This document shows positions 8,108 through 17,607 of a DNA stretch of 64,000 nt, in pieces; position 1 is the first letter of the stretch, and every line of letters begins with the position of its first letter. A program made the position numbers and the translations under genes. The stretch covers positions 186,001 through 250,000 of the forward strand of contig CM000691.1 of NCBI GenBank assembly GCA_000149225.2, written 5' to 3'. The notes beneath the pieces were generated by a model. It searched no databases, was not told where the DNA came from, and worked only from the letters and a program-made list of their open reading frames with translations. The DNA is from Lachancea kluyveri NRRL Y-12651 (lineage: Eukaryota > Ascomycota > Saccharomycetes > Saccharomycetales > Saccharomycetaceae).

Positions 8108-10217
8108 AACTCGTGGAGACTGGAGTTGCTTGGTTGGTATGACTGACATTAGTCTATGGGAAATAGTAGTACAACGTTGATATGATAGATCAATGATAAC
8201 TACAATAAAGTGATCATCTAGTCTAGGACTTAAAGCTAGGCCGATTTAGAAAGATACAAACAAGGCATAGAAAATCAGGTATCGTGAAAAGCAGTTGACA
8301 TGCATTAGTTTGAGTAATAAAGATCTGAAGCAGAAACAGTCAACTGTCTGCTAGACGAATAGTTTACATTACAAAGTCTCGTAAAACAATTAATCTATAC
8401 TGTCTGCGTATTCACCAGTGTTGCAGATAAAAAAACGTATATATAACATTTGGTATAGCACGATTCAATGGTTCAGCGATGGTACACTTGTTACTGGTTA
8501 GCCTCTAGAAATGATTTCATTATCTGGTAAAAAGACAGGCTATCAAATCAATTAGTGAATATCCGTAGTCTAGGTTAGTACAAAAGAGTAAAAAAAAAGA
8601 CCAGACATACCAATAAGTCACTATGAGCTTAAATTGAGACAACTGTTTGAAAAATAACAAGTTAAATGTCGAGGTTTGAGGGAATAGATCGTTAACTGGA
8701 AACCCCAAGTGAGAAAGTGTACTAATGGTGTGAGATGTGTAGTTAACAGATCTCTGTGTCTGAATAGTTAATACAATTCAGTGGTTTCACACACCTCAAA
8801 CTGATCATTTGTTAGCTCTGCCATACGACCAAGCCATCTGTGACTCGAGTCCATTTTATTAGAAATGATCAAATCAGGAAGGCGATAGAACTAAAGTTGT
8901 GTTCACTATGAAATAAATAAAGCTTCATATACTAGTGATAATTAGAGACGTGTCAGTATCGAGCGATTACTCCTTCGAGTAGTAAAAGACGTAATATTCG
9001 AAAGTATATCAGCACAACCTTTGAACTTTATCTTAATTTGATTTGATAGTTACGCCCTAGCTATGTGTACCTATGATTCCGATGAAAACGTGTACGATAT
9101 GACAACGCTAGGGACTTACACGAACATAATAGTAATTTCTGTCGGTATGACTGATAGTAATGAAAAGTTTCAGCTTGGCTGTTCAAATAAATTACCAGCA
9201 ACCCTCGTAGTAATTTTGTATTTTCTAGAGCTTCTATACATTTTGCTGTGGCATTTGCTTTTCACTTCAAGTATAAGTTCTATGGTGCAAGCAGAAGATG
9301 GGTATATGCATTTAGTGCGTAGTTCAAGGCAGCTGAGAATTTTATCCGGAAGAAAACTTCAAGTTCGCTAGTTTACAAGTAATTATTATCCTAGAAAAAA
9401 TGCTTTGAAATGAAATATATATCCAGGTTCAGTTGCTAATAATTTTCTTGTGGCTTTAAATAATGAATAGTTCAGATTTTGGCTTACGCTGACAAAAGCT
9501 TTATTCTAACGAAAGCCAGTTTCATATTTCTGTATTCAATGTTTAGTGCGCGTTTGTATGATTTGTAGTTCCAACTTTTACTCTCACGCGAAAAAACTGG
9601 GCCGTAGGTACAGTAAAGAAAGAAAAAAGAATGTACCATTTATTCGAGAAGTTGCTAGATTATAACGCCAAGTAATTACCAAGTGGCAGTTGTATGCTAA
9701 ATATACAGAGCCTGAATAGCACAGCATGGAAGTAAAAATAAAAAAGAATGGCGTTGAATTTACAGTCCAGAGTGATTCTCTCCATTCATCGGATAAAACA
9801 AGGTCCTGAATACTACTCAAGTAGTAATCGACATGTTTACGAGAAACATTTCCTTTTTTTCTTTTTCTTTCTTGACTAGAACTAGACTAGACTAACGTAT
9901 AACTGAGAGAAACACCATCGAATGATCAGTTACAAAAGCGCAAAGAAAAAAAAATAGCACTGCAAATTCCTTCACCAAAGGTTGGGTTGGGCTTAAGGAT
10001 ATATTTTTACGTTGAGGCTGCTTAAAGGAAAGTTCTTCCTTTTTTGATAGGTACAAAAACTTGTGTTTAGTCATGGTTTAGCATGATCACTACCACATTT
10101 TTGCCCAGTTGATCACTTCATAACTTGTAGTAAAAATACTGACCGCGGGAGGGAGTTTTCTCGCCAATAGCTTTAAAAATGCATCCGTGTAATCACCTTT
10201 ACACTTAGACTTCTGTA
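8108..10217. other. Gene-poor region between tRNA-Val and CTF18
   Basis: About 2.1 kb with no recognisable protein gene. The longest plausible ORF is 9063-9371 (+, 102 codons), which has one hydrophobic stretch (LVVILYFLELLYILLWHLLF) but no family resemblance that I can see. No tRNA, clear snoRNA or centromere signature was found. Gene-poor DNA beside tRNA genes is a common resting place for retroelement remnants in yeasts, but I could not delimit one. Confidence 0.4.
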
Positions 10218-12395
10218 CTACTGCCACAAAGTTTCCCAGTTTACATTTTTCCTCACAGCATTGGAAAAACCTTCTTTGTATTTGACCCATATTCTTATTT
10301 TCTCTTCATTGGTGGCGGTCGTAGTATTGGATCCCTCGGAAATGAAATTACGTGAACGACGGAGTTCAGGCGTAGAGGCTCTTTTGCTGACATCTGAACT
10401 CTTGGTTTTTATAGAGCTATATTGGGACTTGAAAAAATCCACTGGAGTTGAAACTGCAGACGTCTTACTACGCTTCCTGTTCTCCTCATTTTCCAGCCTT
10501 TCCCTGTTAACTTTATCAATGGTTCTCTTTTTTACCTCGCACTCTTCGACCTTGGCCAGTAAAAAGTTTAGTAACCCAGGTCTCTTAGTTGCGACTTCCT
10601 TAACACGCTTTTCATCCAATAGAGTAACTTCGTCGAGAGGAGGTTGTATGCATAACATGCTTCTGGAAGTAGGATCATGCCTTTGTTCCAAGGTCAAACC
10701 AAAGTCCTTTAGCACAGGCACAATATTATCTACCATCGATTGTCTCAAGGGCATACTTCTTATCTTACTCAAATCAAATGTAATGATATAATCCATATAG
10801 GGCAGAACTTCCAAAATTAGGTTTTTTTTGTTTAAATATACCCTTGAACGTGGAGAGGTGCGGTCCAGTAAGCTACCGGTGATTGAAAAATTATGCTTTA
10901 TAGACTCCCGTACTTCGTAGTCAACAGATTTGATAAGCGAATCGTCCTTATTAGCAATATCGCTAAATAGCTGGAAAAATGCCATTGGAACGAGAGAAGA
11001 ATAGCGTAGTAATTCACCGTTATGTTCAAATAGTGACTTAAACATCATGTCGTTAAAGTACAACCAATCGGCAAGGACGCCAGGCTTGTTGACACCGTTG
11101 TCAGAATACTTGATTTCCGGATACATGGTAAAACAGCCGTTAACTATCTTGTCGTAATTGGAGTTTGTCTCAACAGCTCTCAAAATGTTTTTAAATTGCA
11201 ATTTAATTTCCTTATGCGGGTTCCTTTTAAAGATCTGATTAACAATCCTGAACCATGAAACGGTAATATCTTTGGTGTTGTCGTCAGTTTCTAATGAAGC
11301 AGTGTTGCGCGGCCCAGAAACTCCACTAGAGATAAATTGAAGATTGTTTAAACAGTTTCTCACATCGCCTTGGGATAATTCTGCCAGTTCTTTCAAAGTC
11401 TTCTTATCAATGTCTAAATTTTCTCTCGAACAAACGAGCTCTAAACGTTCCTGCAGTGCATCTTCTGACGGTCTCTTAAATGCAACAATCTCGCAGTGAG
11501 GTTTTAGTTTATCCAAAGCACTTGCGTAGGCATTATTACAGATTGCAATAACAGGCCTTGTCAATACTTTTCGAGAGTATTTTGATTTTTTCAGAGATTT
11601 CTTGCCTGCATTGTAAAGTAATTGTTGCGTTGCCCTTGTGTCATTGGCAAGAATATCTATCAGAACTCTGATAAACCCATTCTCGACACTGCCATCGATT
11701 TCATCAGCAACAAGGCACACAGGCTTATCATTGAAGGTGTGGTTGAACAGCGCATTGTGCACTTTATCTCTAACACGCGTACCAGCTCTTTCATCACTAG
11801 CGTTGATTTCCATTAACGTATAGCCTGCTTGCTTAGCAACCACGTGTGCCACTGAGGTCTTACCAATACCAGGAGGGCCGTGGATCAAAAGTATTTTTTT
11901 CCTAGGCCTCTGCAAAGGGTCTTGATCTTCAAGGTGTTGTTCGTATTCGTTCTCTTGTTGGTACGGTAATTTGGGCAGCTGTTCATTAAATACCAATGGA
12001 GACCATTGCCTCAACCATCTCAGAACACGACGATTGGTCCGTTCGTTGCCCACAAGGTCTAAAAAGCCTTTAGGCCTCCATTTTTCTGTCCACAATGTCG
12101 CACCGATGGGACTCTCATTTCTGCGGGCAGAAGAACTGGCAGAAGAACTATTCTCAGAGCCTTCAAGTCGGTCCAATAGCTCGTTAATATTAACACCATA
12201 CGATTCGTCTGACTTCCAGTCCACACTATCAATTAAAGTATTTTGTTTACACCGAAGTTCGATGGCTTTTCCCTCGCTGGAAACAAATGTGTTTAGTTGA
12301 AGAAGCTCTCCTCCTTTCGGTGTAGAAGCATCATTCCCGTTCCCGAATAACAAGCTAGTTCCAAGATCACCCAGTTGCGGTACAGCAACAGTCAT
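10218..12395 (-). CDS. CTF18: CTF18, subunit of the alternative RFC clamp loader
   Basis: 725 residues (741 in S. cerevisiae). An RFC-box tryptophan-rich entry LWTEKWRPKGFLDLVGN at about 101-117 is followed by Walker A GPPGIGKT (173-180), INASDERA, Walker B LVADEIDG (about 228-235) and a sensor region (RPVIAICNNAYA), then the Rfc1/Ctf18 C-terminal extension ending NWETLWQ, which contacts Ctf8-Dcc1. With Rfc2-5, Ctf8 and Dcc1 it loads PCNA and supports sister-chromatid cohesion and the S-phase checkpoint. It is divergent with SEC14 across 221 bp, exactly as YMR078C-YMR079W in S. cerevisiae. Confidence 0.95.
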   Translation of the reverse strand: MTVAVPQLGDLGTSLLFGNGNDASTPKGGELLQLNTFVSSEGKAIELRCKQNTLIDSVDWKSDESYGVNINELLDRLEGSENSSSASSSARRNESPIGATLWTEKWRPKGFLDLVGNERTNRRVLRWLRQWSPLVFNEQLPKLPYQQENEYEQHLEDQDPLQRPRKKILLIHGPPGIGKTSVAHVVAKQAGYTLMEINASDERAGTRVRDKVHNALFNHTFNDKPVCLVADEIDGSVENGFIRVLIDILANDTRATQQLLYNAGKKSLKKSKYSRKVLTRPVIAICNNAYASALDKLKPHCEIVAFKRPSEDALQERLELVCSRENLDIDKKTLKELAELSQGDVRNCLNNLQFISSGVSGPRNTASLETDDNTKDITVSWFRIVNQIFKRNPHKEIKLQFKNILRAVETNSNYDKIVNGCFTMYPEIKYSDNGVNKPGVLADWLYFNDMMFKSLFEHNGELLRYSSLVPMAFFQLFSDIANKDDSLIKSVDYEVRESIKHNFSITGSLLDRTSPRSRVYLNKKNLILEVLPYMDYIITFDLSKIRSMPLRQSMVDNIVPVLKDFGLTLEQRHDPTSRSMLCIQPPLDEVTLLDEKRVKEVATKRPGLLNFLLAKVEECEVKKRTIDKVNRERLENEENRKRSKTSAVSTPVDFFKSQYSSIKTKSSDVSKRASTPELRRSRNFISEGSNTTTATNEEKIRIWVKYKEGFSNAVRKNVNWETLWQ

Positions 12396-12616
12396 CTTAA
12401 TTGAGTCACAGTGGGTTTTCCTCTACCAATATGTGATAAGAAGGAAGGTGTTAATATCACCAAACACTTCGAGACGCGTCGCATAATTACCCGGACTATA
12501 TTACCACCCGTGACCAACTGAGGCGTTTTGCTGGCAGAAACGACAGAAAGAGAAAAAAGCTCCGACAATAACACATCTCCTGCAACACAAACCGATTATC
12601 CACGTGTAAGAAAACT
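12396..12616. promoter_or_regulatory. CTF18-SEC14 divergent promoter with MCB, Reb1 and CACGTG sites
   Basis: ACGCGT at 12474-12479 is the MBF (MluI cell-cycle box) core, 79-84 bp before the CTF18 start, as expected for a replication gene expressed at G1/S. TTACCCGG at 12487-12494 is a Reb1 consensus. CACGTG at 12601-12606 is a Cbf1/E-box core only about 11 bp before the SEC14 start. The sites are seen exactly; factor use is inferred. Confidence 0.5.
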
Positions 12617-13604
12617 ATGGTCTCCGTATGTTATAGAGTGCCTTGTTAATGTTGCTCACCTGCGAATTTTTGGTCATCTCGTTACTAACCTCTTTTCCTT
12701 GCAGGAACAAGAATTGCTTGCATCGTATCCTCAAACCTGTGCACCAGGTTCTGTACCAGGAACTCCTGGTAATTTGACCGATGATCAGAAGAAAACTTTG
12801 AAAGAGTTCAGAGAGCAGTTGGAAGCTGCGGGCTATACCGAACGTTTGGATGATTCTACTTTGCTTCGTTTCCTAAGAGCTCGTAAGTTTGATATTGCTG
12901 CCGCCAAGATCATGTACGATAACTGTGAAAAATGGAGAGTCGAATTCGGTGTCAACACTATTTTTGAAGACTTTCACTACGACGAAAAGCCACTAGTTGC
13001 CAAGTACTATCCACAATATTATCACAAGATCGACAAGGAAGGCCGTCCAGTGTACATCGAAGAATTAGGCTCTGTCAACTTGACTGAGATGTACAAGATC
13101 ACCACCCAGGAGCGCATGTTAAAGAACTTGGTTTGGGAGTACGAGTCCTTTGTGAGATACAGATTACCTGCTTGCTCTAGAATGAATGGCTTCCTGGTTG
13201 AAACATCCTGTACTATTTTGGACTTGAAGGGTATCTCTATTTCTGCTGCTGCTCAAGTCCTAAGTTACGTCAGAGAAGCCTCTTACATTGGCCAAAACTA
13301 TTATCCTGAACGTATGGGTAAGTTTTACTTGATCAATGCTCCGTTTGGCTTTTCCACCGCGTTCAGATTATTCAAGCCATTCTTGGATCCAGTCACTGTC
13401 TCTAAAATATTCATTTTAGGTTCCTCTTATCAGAAGGAATTGCTAAAACAAATTCCTGCTGAAAATTTGCCGGTTAAGTTTGGTGGTAAGTCCGAGGTTA
13501 GTGAAGCTGAAGGTGGATTATACTTATCTGATGTTGGTCCTTGGAGAGATACCAAATTCATTGGCCCAGAAGGCGAAGCCCCAATGGCCTTTTCTTTGAA
13601 ATAG
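12617..13604 (+). CDS. SEC14: SEC14, phosphatidylinositol/phosphatidylcholine transfer protein (spliced)
   Basis: Two exons, 12617-12625 (ATG GTC TCC) and 12705-13604, give 302 residues starting [13 protein letters not shown]; the S. cerevisiae protein (304 residues) starts MVTQQEKEFLESYPQ and also has an intron just after the start. Unspliced, exon 2 extends upstream in frame to an ATG at 12528, but that extension has no Sec14 similarity and crosses the splice signals. CRAL-TRIO N domain ([16 protein letters not shown]) and lipid-binding CRAL-TRIO domain ([16 protein letters not shown], then [29 protein letters not shown]). It maintains Golgi lipid signalling for secretion. It stands for the single ancestor of SEC14 (YMR079W) and YKL091C. 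Confidence 0.95.
12626..12704 (+). other. SEC14 spliceosomal intron (79 nt)
   Basis: 5' splice site GTATGT at 12626-12631, branch sequence TACTAAC at 12683-12689 and 3' splice site GCAG ending at 12704, 15 nt after the branch motif. Phase 0, after codon 3. All three match budding-yeast consensus signals. Confidence 0.94.
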
Positions 13605-13898
13605 GTGGAAATTGTTTGTTTGTTTTTTTTTTTTTCATTTTTTTCTTTCTTTGCTCTTTTTCTTCCTAACTCACTTTCGCACAATCCCGTTTATCCCTCT
13701 TATATATATGTATGTGTGTGTGTATGTGTGTCTGTGTGTATACACGTTCTTTTCTATTATATCTCATCTGCCGATCGTAAATCACGTGTGTATGCATGCC
13801 ATTTTTTTGGTCCCATTATCTCGACCGCCGACAAAACATCATATTCAAGGTGCTCCTGTTTCTCTGGATATAGTCTCTAAAAGATAAAGACAAATTCA
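13605..13898. other. SEC14-BUD2 spacer with T tract and TG-rich tract
   Basis: A T-rich stretch right after the SEC14 stop (13619-13665) is likely part of its 3' end region. A TG-rich run, about 13707-13740, is a simple repeat superficially like telomeric TG1-3 DNA. The BUD2 promoter must lie within the last 150 bp. Confidence 0.4.
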
Positions 13899-16800
13899 AT
13901 GGTTGTTGTCCGGCCATCTATATCCAGTCCATCTCCTGTGCATTCTTCTCCACCGAGCACAGCTGCAAACTCTACCAATGATAGCAAATCTGCTTCAACG
14001 TCCCCAACGGTCGCGTCCTATGATGGAGCCAAGTTTGTGAACAGAATTCAAAGTAATCAAGGTATATTCAAAGGCGAAGTTCAATGGTGCAGTAATCTAT
14101 CTTTAAATGACTGGAGAACTCACTGCCTCAAGATAACACCTAGAGGTGAACTCTGCCATGCTGTGAATAGAGAGAGTATTGCCGATTTGCAAAGAACAAT
14201 GCTGGACGAACCTTCTTCGGGCATCACGACTTCTACTACAATCACAGCTGAGGTCAATGGTGCGGATACTACAGATTTTAAAGCCAAAAAGATAATGACA
14301 ACAGCGACGGGTATCGATACTACAGATACCACTTTAACTACACAGGAGGCCTCTGAACATGCCATCATCAAACATTTACAGAACTGTAAGCTCCAAGTAA
14401 TCGACAACCCCAGTGGCCCACTACCAATAATTCAGGTAGAAACGTATTATAATGCTCTATTCCTAAAAGTCCAAGACCACCCCACTTTTGTTGATCTGTT
14501 CTCGAGTTTAATTTTCTGGAAAGGTTTACAAAGTAATGGCATCTTTAACAAATTCTCCATTGTGAAACCGATTTTTCCCAGCCAAGGCGAGCCGACAAAC
14601 TTAGTTGTTTGCCAGTTTAATATATATGGTCCAATTCCAAAGAATAAGAACGTACAAATTCTACACCATTTACCCCAGCCCCCGTTACCATACAATGTGC
14701 CAACTTCAACACATACGGTCGAAGAAGGTTGGTTCTCTGCTATGGGTATGTTGAGATCTGATGGTATTTTGGATTTGTTGTTACAGAGTGATGGCACCCT
14801 CCTGTATTCAGTCGATATAACGAAACTGCTGAGGTCAGAGATCCAGATTCTCGACTCATCGATTTTACAAAACGATAATTTTGTTTTCATTGGTATTTTA
14901 TCAGATCTACGCAAGCAGTTAAAGCTATCCAGCAATGATTCTCTGTTCACAACGAACGCCACAACTAGAAAGCAGCCTAGCCACCTACAACGCCTGTTCT
15001 TACAGTTTCCACTGAGGATAGATTTAGAAGATTGGTTTGTCGCTTTGAACTCATTCGCAATGATTGAACTTCTTTCACTGATCGGTACTGATAAATCAAA
15101 CGAACTGAGAATGTCTAATAGATTCAAGATATCCATTCTGGAAGCTGATTTTAGGGGTATCGATCTGAGCGTAGTGAATCCAGATACGGATGAAGTTGAA
15201 CAGCCATCTCTTTACGCAGAAATCTCAATATGGGGACAAACTTGGGCAAGAACTTCTGTGGTTCCACAAACCTGCTCGCCATTTTGGAGAGAAGAATTTG
15301 ATTTTAACTTTTCTGTGAAAACTGACACCGTGCGTATTTGTGTCAGACAATGCGCAGATGTAACAGATGGCTACTCATGTTCAAACATCGACGAATTGTT
15401 GGGTTTTATAGAGATTACCCAAGATATGATTAATGACCCAAATTTAGACAAGGAGACAAGACTGCCAATATTTGCTCTCGAGAACAAGCATTTTCAGTTG
15501 GGCACGGTATGCATCAAAGTTTCTTCAAGTTTGAACTTTGTCCTACCTTCGATAAACTTTTCCAAGTTTGAAAATGTCTTGGCAAACTTTGATCTCTTGA
15601 AGATGACGGAATACGTTTACGACTCAGCGATAGCAGACGATTTAAATTTGGAAGACATTTCAATGGTTTTCTTGGACGTTTTCCAAGCAATCGGTCGCGA
15701 AAATGACTGGTTTCAGGCTTTGATTGACAGGGAGATATCTAAAGTTGATGATTCCATTTTGAAAAATACAAATAAAAATTTGTCTTCTACGCATATCTAC
15801 AATTCTCTGTTTAGAGGTAACTCTATCTTGACAAAGTCTGTTGAAAAGTACTTTTTCAGAATAGGCCAAGAATATTTGGATAAATCTGTCGGCAAAATTA
15901 TAAGAAAAATTGTTGCCAGTGGTAAATCATGCGAGTTAGACCCTAACAGAATCAGGGAACAAGATCCAGCGGTGAAACAACAAATTTTGGATGAGAATTA
16001 TCAAACACTACTGGGATGGATAGAAAAGCTGTGGAAAATCATTTGTTGTACAAGTAACGATTTACCATCTGGCGTTAAAAACCAGTTGAAGCTTTTCAGA
16101 AAAAAGTTGGAAATTTTCTCCAACGATGAAGATTTCAAGAGTACTCTGAATTGCATGTCTGGCTTTTTATTTTTAAGATTTTTTTGTCCCGTCATTTTAA
16201 ATCCGAAACTATTTAACTTTATCGAAAGCCACCCAAATGAGGAAACTAGAAGAACTTTGACCTTATTGACGAAGGTCTTATTGAATCTATCCACGTTGAC
16301 CCCCTTCGGCCGGAAAGAACCTTGGATGATTAAAATGAATGACTTTATCTCATCTCATGAGGCAGAACTGTTGGACTATATTGATAGAGTTACCGAAAAG
16401 AAGCTAGATTTTACCAACAAAATCTTAAAATTGAGTAATAGCGTCCCAAGGGCCAAACTTATACTGAGCAAGGATATCGCAAAGGAACTGCTTACGAATC
16501 CGTATTTGATTGATCGATATTTAAGAGAAACGGAGTTGGTTAATACATTTGCAACATTCAGACAAAAGATGGATGAAGGAAACAATAAGGCATCAACTAC
16601 TAGGAGCATTAGTATGGACCAAATATCTAAAGAATTAAAGCAGCAACCTGCTTCCCCCACAGAGAACCGAAAAATTGATATCGGCGGGTTAGAATTTGAA
16701 AAATTAAGCGAGAACAATACAGAAGTTTTTGGCAATGATTTATTAAAACTTTTGCGAGATGATGAGCAAGCGGAACATGTACAACAAAACGGGGAGGACA

Positions 16801-17291
16801 AATCATCGAATATATCCCCCGAAGAGAGTAAAGACCTGATGAAGCAGTTGGAACAAGAATCAAACTTATTGTACCATAAGATCAGACACTTGTCCATAGT
16901 GCTATCAGATTATGAATATCCAAATGAGATCATTCTGGGGAAAGCAGAGTATGCTGTTTTTTTGGTAGAAAGTGTTTACTACGACAAGCAGAAGAACATA
17001 GAGCTTGATTTTAACAACATGTTTGCCAAAAAAGATGGGCTAACCAAACTATTTTCTAACGCTTCTACAATCACCAACTTCTTTGGTGTCAGTCCAACAT
17101 CTCCGAGTAGAGAGCTCAGTTCTAGTACTCTATCATCGAGCTTAGAAAACTTGGATATAAGCTCCAACTCAAGGGGTGCCACGGGAATGAAGTCCTCCAG
17201 ATTTTCCAAAATTACTAGGAAAAGTGAAAGTAGTTCTAAAAGCTCGAATAAGACTTCAAACAAATTGACTAGATGGTTCAAGAGGAGTTGA
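13899..17291 (+). CDS. BUD2: BUD2, GTPase-activating protein for Bud1/Rsr1
   Basis: 1130 residues (1104 in S. cerevisiae). Ser/Thr-rich N-terminus, then a PH-like region starting about residue 45; a C2-type domain at about 405-530 (FKISILEADFRGIDLS, then SPFWREEFDFNF); and a RasGAP domain at about 600-860. Within the GAP, SLFRGNSILTKSVEKYFF (about 635-652) carries the likely arginine finger, and FLRFFCPVILNPKLF (about 757-771) is the hallmark RasGAP helix. The C-terminus is Ser-rich and basic (KSSNKTSNKLTRWFKRS). Bud2 turns off Rsr1 at the presumptive bud site and sets axial/bipolar budding. SEC14-BUD2 adjacency equals YKL091C-YKL092C. It converges on NAM7. Confidence 0.92.
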   Translation: MVVVRPSISSPSPVHSSPPSTAANSTNDSKSASTSPTVASYDGAKFVNRIQSNQGIFKGEVQWCSNLSLNDWRTHCLKITPRGELCHAVNRESIADLQRTMLDEPSSGITTSTTITAEVNGADTTDFKAKKIMTTATGIDTTDTTLTTQEASEHAIIKHLQNCKLQVIDNPSGPLPIIQVETYYNALFLKVQDHPTFVDLFSSLIFWKGLQSNGIFNKFSIVKPIFPSQGEPTNLVVCQFNIYGPIPKNKNVQILHHLPQPPLPYNVPTSTHTVEEGWFSAMGMLRSDGILDLLLQSDGTLLYSVDITKLLRSEIQILDSSILQNDNFVFIGILSDLRKQLKLSSNDSLFTTNATTRKQPSHLQRLFLQFPLRIDLEDWFVALNSFAMIELLSLIGTDKSNELRMSNRFKISILEADFRGIDLSVVNPDTDEVEQPSLYAEISIWGQTWARTSVVPQTCSPFWREEFDFNFSVKTDTVRICVRQCADVTDGYSCSNIDELLGFIEITQDMINDPNLDKETRLPIFALENKHFQLGTVCIKVSSSLNFVLPSINFSKFENVLANFDLLKMTEYVYDSAIADDLNLEDISMVFLDVFQAIGRENDWFQALIDREISKVDDSILKNTNKNLSSTHIYNSLFRGNSILTKSVEKYFFRIGQEYLDKSVGKIIRKIVASGKSCELDPNRIREQDPAVKQQILDENYQTLLGWIEKLWKIICCTSNDLPSGVKNQLKLFRKKLEIFSNDEDFKSTLNCMSGFLFLRFFCPVILNPKLFNFIESHPNEETRRTLTLLTKVLLNLSTLTPFGRKEPWMIKMNDFISSHEAELLDYIDRVTEKKLDFTNKILKLSNSVPRAKLILSKDIAKELLTNPYLIDRYLRETELVNTFATFRQKMDEGNNKASTTRSISMDQISKELKQQPASPTENRKIDIGGLEFEKLSENNTEVFGNDLLKLLRDDEQAEHVQQNGEDKSSNISPEESKDLMKQLEQESNLLYHKIRHLSIVLSDYEYPNEIILGKAEYAVFLVESVYYDKQKNIELDFNNMFAKKDGLTKLFSNASTITNFFGVSPTSPSRELSSSTLSSSLENLDISSNSRGATGMKSSRFSKITRKSESSSKSSNKTSNKLTRWFKRS

Positions 17292-17607
17292 AAAGTCAAC
17301 TTCGCATTCCTTTTTTTTTAAGAATGAAATTTATTTGTAGCTTTCTTAAGAACGGTAGCTCAAATTGAGAAGGCCGTTCTTTTACATGAAGGCAAAAAAC
17401 AAGAAGAAGGGGGAATTCTCCCCTTTATCTGAGATATGAATTTGTTGAAAATCGCAACCTATACATAATTAATTTTACATGCAGAGCACAACGGGGTTCT
17501 ACTTTTTTTAATAATAACTCCCCAAAAAACAGAACCTTCCCATGCGAAAGAAAGACACGTACATTATATAACTCATGAGTTAAAATTGAAATTTAATCTA
17601 TACGGCA
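17292..17607. other. BUD2-NAM7 convergent 3' spacer
   Basis: 316 bp between two converging genes, so no promoter is expected. An imperfect hairpin is visible: AAGAACGG at 17348-17355 and CCGTTCTT at 17373-17380 pair over 8 bp. A/T-rich efficiency-type elements follow. Likely bidirectional 3'-end formation. Confidence 0.4.

Noticed and set aside
8108-9890. Retroelement LTR remnants near the tRNA genes
   Set aside because: Short TG...CA-bounded stretches were examined here and near 33.7 kb, but no pair, target-site duplication or recognisable family sequence could be supported.
10261-10791. 176-codon ORF antisense to CTF18
   Set aside because: Lies entirely within conserved CTF18 coding sequence; Leu/Ser-rich shadow.
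12528-12704. 60-residue N-terminal extension of SEC14
   Set aside because: Contains a full set of splice signals and lacks similarity to Sec14; the spliced start gives the expected N-terminus.
13707-13740. Telomere-like TG tract
   Set aside because: Short simple repeat in a gene spacer with single-copy flanks; no subtelomeric features.
14447-15136. 229-codon ORF antisense to BUD2
   Set aside because: Shadow of a conserved gene; no recognisable domain.
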